From NCBI GenBank assembly GCA_910586735.1, contig CAJUJW010000061.1, positions 1-14,140 on the forward strand: DNA of 14,140 nt, written 5' to 3'. Numbering within the stretch: position 1 is the stretch's first letter; every line of letters begins with the position of its first letter. This document shows, piece after piece, positions 1 to 6,131 of the stretch. This DNA comes from an uncultured Oscillibacter sp. GTDB taxonomy: Bacteria > Bacillota > Clostridia > Oscillospirales > Oscillospiraceae. The notes under the pieces are model-generated. The model made no database searches, was not told the DNA's origin, and was given only the letters and a program-made list of their open reading frames with translations. The position numbers and the translations under genes were made by a program.

Positions 1-1085
1 TTCTCGTCGATCATGCCCTCGTCCACCAGGTCGCAGGCGATTTTCAGGGCGGCGGCGGGGGTGCGCTTGCCGTTGCGGGTCTGGAGCATGTACAGCTTCC
101 CGGCCTCCACGGTGAACTCCATGTCCTGCATATCCCGGTAGTGGTCCTCCAGGATCTTGCAGACCTTCTCAAACTGGGCGAAGGCCTCGGGGAACTTGTC
201 GGCCATCTCCTGGATGGGCATGGGGGTCCGCACGCCGGCCACCACGTCCTCGCCCTGGGCGTTGTTCAGGAACTCGCCGAAGAGCTTCTTCTCGCCGGTG
301 GCGGGGTTCCGGGTGAAGGCCACGCCGGTGCCGCAGTCGTCTCCCATGTTGCCGAAGGCCATGGACTGGACGTTGACGGCGGTGCCCCAGGAGTAGGGGA
401 TGTCGTTGTCCCGGCGGTACACGTTGGCCCGGGGGTTGTCCCAGGAGCGGAACACGGCCTTGATGGCACCCATCAGCTGCTCCTTGGGGTCGGTGGGGAA
501 GTCCTGGCCCAGCTTGGCCTTGTACTCGGCCTTGAACTGTCCGGCCAGCTCCTTCAGGTCGTCGGCGGTCAGGTCCACGTCCTGGGTGACGCCCTTTTTC
601 TCCTTCATCTGGTCAATGAGCTGCTCAAAATACTTCTTGCCCACTTCCATGACCACGTCGGAGTACATCTGGATAAAGCGGCGATAGCAGTCCCAGGCCC
701 AGCGGGGGTTGCCGGACTTGCGGATCAGCACCTCCACCACGTCCTCGTTTAGCCCTAAGTTCAGGATGGTGTCCATCATGCCGGGCATGGAGGCCCGGGC
801 GCCGGAGCGGACGGAGACCAGCAGGGGGTTCTCCAGATCGCCGAACTTCTTGCCGGTGATCTCCTCCATTTTGGAGATATACTCCATGATTTCGGCACAG
901 ATTTCGTCGTTGATTTTCTGGCCGTCCTCATAGTATTGGGTGCAGGCCTCGGTGGTGATGGTGAAGCCCTGGGGGACAGGCAGTCCGATGTTGGTCATTT
1001 CGGCCAGGTTCGCGCCCTTGCCGCCCAGCAGCTCGCGCATATTGGCGTTGCCCTCGGTGAACAGATAGCAGTACTTTTTGCTCAT
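1..1085 (-). CDS. ppdK: Pyruvate, phosphate dikinase, N-terminal part (runs off the left edge)
   Basis: The product interconverts pyruvate, ATP and phosphate with phosphoenolpyruvate, AMP and pyrophosphate in the cytoplasm; in anaerobes it usually serves PPi-linked glycolysis or gluconeogenesis. About 361 codons of a family usually near 875 are present, covering the nucleotide-binding part. Visible family signatures are LGGKGANLAEM near residue 20, SVRSGARASMPGMMDTI in the first quarter, FGNMGDDCGTGVAFTRNP and GEFLNNAQGEDVVAGVRTP in the middle, and YRDMQDMEF plus LQTRNGKRTPAAA near the visible end. The catalytic histidine and the PEP/pyruvate domain lie outside the window. The start is ATG at 1085, seven bases after GGAGG (1093-1097). 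An ATG two codons earlier (1091) sits too close to that site. The gene has a strong promoter with an operator-like palindrome and is divergent from coaW. Identity is secure; only truncation by the window is unusual. Confidence 0.97.
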   Translation of the reverse strand, partial: MSKKYCYLFTEGNANMRELLGGKGANLAEMTNIGLPVPQGFTITTEACTQYYEDGQKINDEICAEIMEYISKMEEITGKKFGDLENPLLVSVRSGARASMPGMMDTILNLGLNEDVVEVLIRKSGNPRWAWDCYRRFIQMYSDVVMEVGKKYFEQLIDQMKEKKGVTQDVDLTADDLKELAGQFKAEYKAKLGQDFPTDPKEQLMGAIKAVFRSWDNPRANVYRRDNDIPYSWGTAVNVQSMAFGNMGDDCGTGVAFTRNPATGEKKLFGEFLNNAQGEDVVAGVRTPMPIQEMADKFPEAFAQFEKVCKILEDHYRDMQDMEFTVEAGKLYMLQTRNGKRTPAAALKIACDLVDEGMIDE

Positions 1086-1144
1086 TTTCATTCCTCCGTT
1101 ATTTTTTGCCTCCGCAGGGCGGCGGGGAGTCCCGCGTCCCGCTT

Positions 1145-1158
1145 GGCAAACGTTTGCC
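1145..1158. promoter_or_regulatory. LacI/PurR/CcpA-type operator palindrome in the ppdK promoter
   Basis: GGCAAACGTTTGCC is a perfect 14-base palindrome with a central CG. Its core GCAAACGTTTGC is the same as the core of the E. coli PurR operator and close to catabolite-response elements. It lies just downstream of the predicted transcription start, where a bound LacI-family repressor would block ppdK initiation or elongation. A weaker related site, TTGCCAGACGTTTAAC (1221-1236), lies upstream of the -35 box with its central CG 78 bases away. The regulator itself is not in the window, so the effector is unknown. Confidence 0.65.
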
Positions 1159-1171
1159 TTAATGCCTTACC

Positions 1172-1200
1172 ATTATAATCGTTCATTTTCTGGAAAGCAA
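1172..1200 (-). promoter_or_regulatory. ppdK promoter, sigma-A type
   Basis: On the minus strand a -35 box TTGCTT (1195-1200) and a consensus -10 box TATAAT (1172-1177) are separated by exactly 17 bases. Transcription should begin near 1165, leaving a leader of about 80 bases before the ppdK start codon. No competing promoter of this quality faces ppdK in the intergenic region. Confidence 0.8.
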
Positions 1201-1289
1201 TACATAAATATCATAAGAAATTGCCAGACGTTTAACACAATCTGCCCAAAAGAGATAAAATGGGGGCTCCCCCTCCTGGGGGACAACAG

Positions 1290-1318
1290 TTGACATTTCC
1301 TCCCTTATGCCCCATAAT
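1290..1318 (+). promoter_or_regulatory. coaW promoter, sigma-A type
   Basis: A perfect -35 box TTGACA (1290-1295) is followed after 17 bases by CATAAT (1313-1318). It would start transcription near 1325, about 45 bases before the pantothenate kinase start codon. A 7-bp hairpin (1334-1340 pairing with 1345-1351, loop GTTT) lies between the start site and the ribosome site; it has no T run, so it is not a terminator. Confidence 0.75.
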
Positions 1319-1370
1319 GACAAAGAACACCCCCCCGCCGGTTTCGGCGGGCGGAACAGGAGGACGCGCT

Positions 1371-2210
1371 ATGAAAACCATCCTCGGCATCGATATCGGG
1401 GGCACCACGACTAAAATCGTGGGCCTTGACCATACGGGAAACCTCCTCTCCACCCTCCGGGTGCAGGCGGAGGACCCCCTGACCAGCCTCTATGGGGCCT
1501 TCGGCAGCTATCTGACACAGAACCATCTCACCCTGGCGGATGTGAGCCGGGTGGTCCTCACCGGGGTGGGGGCCTCCTTCGTGGAGGGGGACATCTACGG
1601 TCTGCCCACCTGCAAGGTGGACGAGTTCTCCGCCAGCGGCGCCGGGGCTTTGGCCATGAGCGGGCAGGAGCGGGCCGTGGTGGCCACCATGGGCACCGGC
1701 ACCGCCTTCCTCTACGCCCAGCGGGGCAAGGGCGTCCGGCACCTCTGCGGCAGCGGCATCGGCGGGGGCACCCTGGGGGGGCTCTGCCGGAAGCTGGTGG
1801 ACATGGAGCGCTTCGGACAAATCAAAAAACTGGCGGAACAGGGGGACCTGGGGAAGGTGGACCTGACCATCCGGGACATCACGCCGGACCCCGCCGCCAC
1901 CCTGGACCCCACCCTCACCGCCGCCAACTTCGGCAACCTCTCCGAGGACGCCGCCCCCGCCGACTTGGCCGCCGGGGCGGTGAACCTGGTGCTCCAGGCC
2001 ATCGGGACCATGACGGTGCTGGCCTGCCAGAGCTGCGGGTGCGAGACGGTGGTGCTCACCGGGTCCGTCACCACCCTGTCCCAGACGAAGCCCAACTTTG
2101 AGAACTTCCAGCGGCTCTACGGCATCCGCTATATCATCCCGGAGCGGGCCACCTTCGCCACCGCCATCGGCGCGGGGCTCTACAGCCTGGAGCGGGGGGC
2201 GGCGGAGTGA
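1371..2210 (+). CDS. coaW: Type II pantothenate kinase
   Basis: The predicted enzyme phosphorylates pantothenate with ATP in the first step of coenzyme A synthesis. The 279-residue product has the ASKHA kinase fold: phosphate-1 loop GIDIGGTTTK at residues 6-15, a VVLTGVGA stretch near 62, DEFSASGAGAL near 84, the phosphate-2 loop ATMGTGTA near 105, and GIGGGTLGGLCRKLVD near 127, a stretch typical of CoaW-like kinases. A C-terminal VVLTGSV and an FATAIGAG ending complete the fold. Type II enzymes, unlike type I, are generally described as insensitive to CoA feedback. I chose ATG 1371 because AGGAGG (1358-1363) precedes it by seven bases; the open frame upstream overlaps the promoter. The stop overlaps the next start by one base, suggesting translational coupling. 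BadF/BadG-type kinases share the fold, but the GGGTLGGLC region favours pantothenate kinase. Confidence 0.88.
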   Translation: MKTILGIDIGGTTTKIVGLDHTGNLLSTLRVQAEDPLTSLYGAFGSYLTQNHLTLADVSRVVLTGVGASFVEGDIYGLPTCKVDEFSASGAGALAMSGQERAVVATMGTGTAFLYAQRGKGVRHLCGSGIGGGTLGGLCRKLVDMERFGQIKKLAEQGDLGKVDLTIRDITPDPAATLDPTLTAANFGNLSEDAAPADLAAGAVNLVLQAIGTMTVLACQSCGCETVVLTGSVTTLSQTKPNFENFQRLYGIRYIIPERATFATAIGAGLYSLERGAAE

Positions 2211-2602
2211 TGGACTTGGAAGCCCTGCGGCTGGCCGAGGCGTTTTTCGCCCGGAAGCCGGAGGCCCTGCCCTCCGTCCGGGCCTTCCTCCTGGGGGCGC
2301 TGGAGCGCTGGCCCGAGGTGGAGATCGTCACCCAGAAGTCCCAGGTGGGCCTCCGGGACCCCAGGCCCTTCTGCGCCCTGACGGCGCCGGGGAAGCATGT
2401 CAAGGGCCGCCCCACCCCCGGGGCGCTGCTGTCGCTGTTCCTGCCCCGGCCCCTGGAGACGGAACTGCTCATCCTGGCGGTGGAAGCCTATCCGGGGCGG
2501 TTCACCAACCATCTGGCCCTGCCGGCGGACCCGGCGGAATTCCCGGCGGACCTGTGGGCCTGGACCGGCGAGGCCCGGCGCTTCCGATGCGGAAAAAATT
2601 GA
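2210..2602 (+). CDS. DUF5655-like small protein
   Basis: This 130-residue protein of unknown function is likely cytoplasmic, with no signal peptide or membrane segment. The arrangement VEIVTQKSQVGLRD followed by PFCAL (about residues 36-57), then a central hydrophobic strand block LLSLFLPRPL, then RFTNHLAL and a closing ADLWAWTGEA, matches what I recall of DUF5655 domains. In those a VxxxxKTxIAF...FA strand pair is followed by an NH(x)RL strand and a helix. That match is from memory and is not a database result. The ATG at 2210 overlaps the coaW stop (TGATG), so it is probably translated by coupling; a GTG one codon earlier (2207) is the alternative start. A role linked to CoA synthesis is possible only by location. 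Confidence 0.65.
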   Translation: MDLEALRLAEAFFARKPEALPSVRAFLLGALERWPEVEIVTQKSQVGLRDPRPFCALTAPGKHVKGRPTPGALLSLFLPRPLETELLILAVEAYPGRFTNHLALPADPAEFPADLWAWTGEARRFRCGKN

Positions 2603-2612
2603 GAGGGCCGTC

Positions 2613-2641
2613 TTGCAAAAACGGGAAATCTGGGGTATCAT
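2613..2641 (+). promoter_or_regulatory. Promoter for the nucleotidyltransferase gene
   Basis: TTGCAA (2613-2618) and TATCAT (2636-2641) are 17 bases apart, starting just after the stop codon of the DUF5655-like gene and about 50 bases before the next start. It means the nucleotidyltransferase need not depend on read-through from coaW. Confidence 0.6.
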
Positions 2642-2695
2642 AAAAAAGGATCATTCCGGGCGCGGCTGCCCGAGGGAAAGCAGGGGAATTGGAGC

Positions 2696-3607
2696 ATGAA
2701 ACTCTCTCTGGTCATCATGGCGGCGGGCCTGGGGTCCCGCTACGGCGGCAACAAGCAGGTGGACGGCATCGGCCCCCATGGGGAAATCCTCATGGAGTAT
2801 TCCATATACGACGCCCTCCGGGCGGGCTTCGGCAAGGTGGTGTTCATCATCAAGCCGGAGATGCGGGAGATGATGGAAAAGCTGTGCGGCTACGTGAGCG
2901 GCAAAACCGCCCTGGACGGCAGCCCTGTGGAGGTCCGGTATGTCTGCCAGGACTTCTCCTCCGTCCCCGCCTTTTACAAAATCCCGGAGAGGAGGACCCG
3001 GCCCTTCGGCACGGTCCACGCCCTGCTCTGCGCCGAGGAGGCGGTGGAGGAACCCTGCTGCGTCATCAACGCCGACGATTTTTACGGCCTGGACGCCTAC
3101 CGCCGTATGGCCCAGGAGCTTCGCCGCCTGCCGGAGGCGGGCCGGGCGGCCATGGTGGGCTATCTCCTGAAAAACACCGCCAGCCTCCACGGCACGGTGA
3201 CCCGGGGAATCTGCGTCCAGCGGGAGGGCTTCCTGGACAGCGTCCAGGAGACCCGCAACATCCAGCTCTGCCCCGACGGCAGCCTCCAGGACCTGGGGAC
3301 CGGCCGCCTCCTGGACCCGGATGCCGTGGTGTCCATGAATTTCTGGGGCTTCATGCCCTCCATCTTCCCCCTCCTCCGGCGGGACTTCGAGGACTTCCTC
3401 CGCGCCGCCGGGGACGACCCCTCCGCCGAGCGGTTGCTGCCGGACCTGGTGGACCGGGAACTCCGGGCGGGCGGGCTGAAGGTCTCCGTCCTCTCCTCCG
3501 CCGGGCAGTGGTTCGGCATGACCTACCGGGAGGACCGGGAGGCCGTGGCCCAGGCCCTGCGGCGGCTCCACGAGAGCGGGGAGTACCCGGAGAACCTCCG
3601 GGCCTGA
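2696..3607 (+). CDS. Nucleotidyltransferase, sugar-phosphate type
   Basis: This 303-residue cytoplasmic enzyme has the GT-A nucleotidyltransferase fold that activates sugar-1-phosphates or similar phosphates with an NTP. The N-terminal signature is MAAGLGSRYGGNKQVDGIGP (residues 8-27), a GxGxR-type NTP-binding loop. It is followed by a central INADDFYG, whose aspartates should bind the metal and nucleotide, and by a WGFMPSIF helix at about residue 218. The loop differs from the GlmU/RmlA consensus GxGTRxxPxTxxxPK, so I do not assign a substrate; UTP-glucose-1-phosphate uridylyltransferase-like or phosphocholine-cytidylyltransferase-like activities are the main options. The ATG at 2696 has AGGGGA (2682-2687) upstream at usable spacing. 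It has its own promoter. The next gene encodes an exported hydrolase, so an envelope-related role is possible but not shown. Confidence 0.82.
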   Translation: MKLSLVIMAAGLGSRYGGNKQVDGIGPHGEILMEYSIYDALRAGFGKVVFIIKPEMREMMEKLCGYVSGKTALDGSPVEVRYVCQDFSSVPAFYKIPERRTRPFGTVHALLCAEEAVEEPCCVINADDFYGLDAYRRMAQELRRLPEAGRAAMVGYLLKNTASLHGTVTRGICVQREGFLDSVQETRNIQLCPDGSLQDLGTGRLLDPDAVVSMNFWGFMPSIFPLLRRDFEDFLRAAGDDPSAERLLPDLVDRELRAGGLKVSVLSSAGQWFGMTYREDREAVAQALRRLHESGEYPENLRA

Positions 3608-3631
3608 GAACCTGAACGCACGAGCTTTAAG

Positions 3632-3649
3632 CGCCGGGCATAACCGGCG
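3632..3649. terminator. Possible weak terminator hairpin after the nucleotidyltransferase gene
   Basis: CGCCGG (3632-3637) pairs with CCGGCG (3644-3649) around the loop GCATAA, 24 bases after the stop codon. No T run follows on either strand, so it may be a structural or Rho-assisted end rather than an intrinsic terminator. Confidence 0.25.
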
Positions 3650-3720
3650 GCGGCGGCGCATAGATTGGACAGGGCTGAGGGGCCGGGTCCCGCGCCGCGA
3701 AAAGTTTAACAATTTGTTTC

Positions 3721-3749
3721 GACTTTTTTCGACGGATTTCGTGTATGAT
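3721..3749 (+). promoter_or_regulatory. Probable promoter for the SGNH hydrolase gene
   Basis: A good -10 box TATGAT (3744-3749) lies in the AT-rich part of this intergenic region. The -35 element is unclear: GACTTT (3721-3726) has the right 17-base spacing but matches poorly, while the better TTGTTT (3714-3719) is 24 bases away. Transcription would start near 3756. Confidence 0.45.
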
Positions 3750-3759
3750 ATTCTTGGAA

Positions 3760-3838
3760 GGCTGAAAGCGCCCCGGCGTATTCGGCCCCCCGGCGCTTTG
3801 CCGGCTTTGAAGGCGATGAGTTCCCGGTCCGGCCGGGA
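3760..3838 (+). other. Structured 5' leader of the SGNH hydrolase mRNA
   Basis: Within the roughly 110-base leader, AAAGCGCC (3765-3772) is complementary to GGCGCTTT (3792-3799), with GGC/GCC pairing just outside. An alternative hairpin CCGGC/GCCGG (3790-3794 with 3800-3804) would compete with it. A second hairpin pairs TCCCGG (3822-3827) with CCGGGA (3833-3838). The SD-like AGGAAGGA (3851-3858) follows unpaired. I do not recognise a known riboswitch. Mutually exclusive pairings suggest, but do not prove, a cis-regulatory RNA. Confidence 0.3.
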
Positions 3839-3866
3839 TGACGATAGATGAGGAAGGAAACAGACT

Positions 3867-4727
3867 ATGGAGGAAACACGCAAGCGCGCCCGTAAGCGCC
3901 GCCTGCCCAGGATCATGGTCCTGGCGGCGGCAACCCTGCTGCTGACCACCGGCGCTTCCGCCGGAGGGGCGGGAGGTTCCCAGGAACCCGCGGCCTACAA
4001 GGCGGCCCCTATGGCCGAGCGCATCCAGGCGCCCCCGGCGGGGAAGACCAAGGCCCTGCCGGAGAGCCTCAGGGAGCCGGAGGGCCTCCCCATCCCCCTG
4101 CCGGAGACGGAGGCGGTGGAGGATACATATTTCGACGCCGCGGTCTTTCTGGGGGATTCCCGGACGGAGGGCCTTTCCCTTTACAGCGGCCTGAAGACGG
4201 GGCATTTCTACACCGCCGTGGGGGCCACGGTGGAGTCCGTGTTCTCCAAGAAGAACTATAAGACCGAGAGCGGGGAGAAGGTCTCCCTGCTGGACGCGGT
4301 GGCGGACCAGGACTGCGACAAGGTCTATATCATGCTGGGCATCAACGAGCTGGGCTGGTCCAAGACCAAGACCTATCACGACCAATACGCCAAGCTCATC
4401 GACCGGGTCCGGGAGGACCACCCGGAGGCGAAGATCGTCCTCCAGTCCATCCCCCCCGTGGGGGCCAAACAGGAGGCCAAAAAAACCTACGTCAACAACG
4501 AGCGGATCGCCGCCTACAACGAGGTAATCAAAACCCTGGCGGAGGAGAAGGCGTGCTATTTCCTGGACGTGGCCGCCTGCCTCACCGGCGGGGACGGGCT
4601 GCTGCCCAAGGACTGGAACTTTGACGGCATCCACCTGAACCCGGCGGGGTGCAAGGTCTGGCTGAACTACCTGCGGACCCACAGCCTGGAGGACGACGCC
4701 ATCGCCGCCGCCCAGGAGAAGGGCTGA
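3867..4727 (+). CDS. Exported SGNH/GDSL-family hydrolase
   Basis: This 286-residue protein is probably attached to or outside the cytoplasmic membrane. The N-terminus is arginine/lysine-rich (residues 4-13), followed by a hydrophobic segment ending TTGASAGG near residue 33, which fits a signal peptide or anchor. A proline-rich low-complexity linker runs to about residue 85. The catalytic domain shows block I GDSRT (Ser nucleophile, near residue 97), block II glycine in VGATVES, block III GINELG (the oxyanion Asn is present; the usual following Asp is Glu) and block V DGIHLNP with the Asp-x-x-His of the triad near residue 252. Such enzymes usually deacylate lipids, polysaccharides or peptidoglycan; the substrate is not visible. 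ATG 3867 follows AGGAAGGA (3851-3858) by eight bases. It ends at a strong terminator shared with the convergent operon. Confidence 0.85.
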   Translation: MEETRKRARKRRLPRIMVLAAATLLLTTGASAGGAGGSQEPAAYKAAPMAERIQAPPAGKTKALPESLREPEGLPIPLPETEAVEDTYFDAAVFLGDSRTEGLSLYSGLKTGHFYTAVGATVESVFSKKNYKTESGEKVSLLDAVADQDCDKVYIMLGINELGWSKTKTYHDQYAKLIDRVREDHPEAKIVLQSIPPVGAKQEAKKTYVNNERIAAYNEVIKTLAEEKACYFLDVAACLTGGDGLLPKDWNFDGIHLNPAGCKVWLNYLRTHSLEDDAIAAAQEKG

Positions 4728-4753
4728 GGCGTTTCCCCTGAATGCGCGAAAAA

Positions 4754-4779
4754 GGCAGAGACGAAAGTCTCTGCCTTTT
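4754..4779. terminator. Bidirectional intrinsic terminator between convergent genes
   Basis: GGCAGAGAC (4754-4762) pairs perfectly with GTCTCTGCC (4767-4775) around a GAAA tetraloop. Four T bases follow on the plus strand and an A run precedes the stem, giving a T run on the minus strand too. It lies 26 bases after the SGNH hydrolase stop and 10 bases after the stop of the minus-strand operon, so it can end both transcripts. Confidence 0.93.
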
Positions 4780-4789
4780 CTATGTCTCC

Positions 4790-6127
<1,338 letters not shown>

Positions 6128-6131
6128 AGGC

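Noticed and set aside
141..752. Plus-strand open frame of 203 codons
   Set aside because: It is antisense to ppdK, whose minus-strand translation is unmistakable; the composition is low-complexity Gly/Leu/Val/His.
3760..3866. Fluoride or c-di-AMP riboswitch ahead of the SGNH hydrolase gene
   Set aside because: GGCGATGAG and GATGA-like pieces are suggestive, but the pairing partners and conserved cores of those riboswitches are not present.
2651..3949. Long minus-strand open frame of 432 codons, with a 652-codon one at 3627-5585
   Set aside because: These are shadow frames of GC-rich plus- and minus-strand genes. They are dominated by Gly/Pro/Ala/Arg repeats, lack ribosome sites and overlap genes with clear families.
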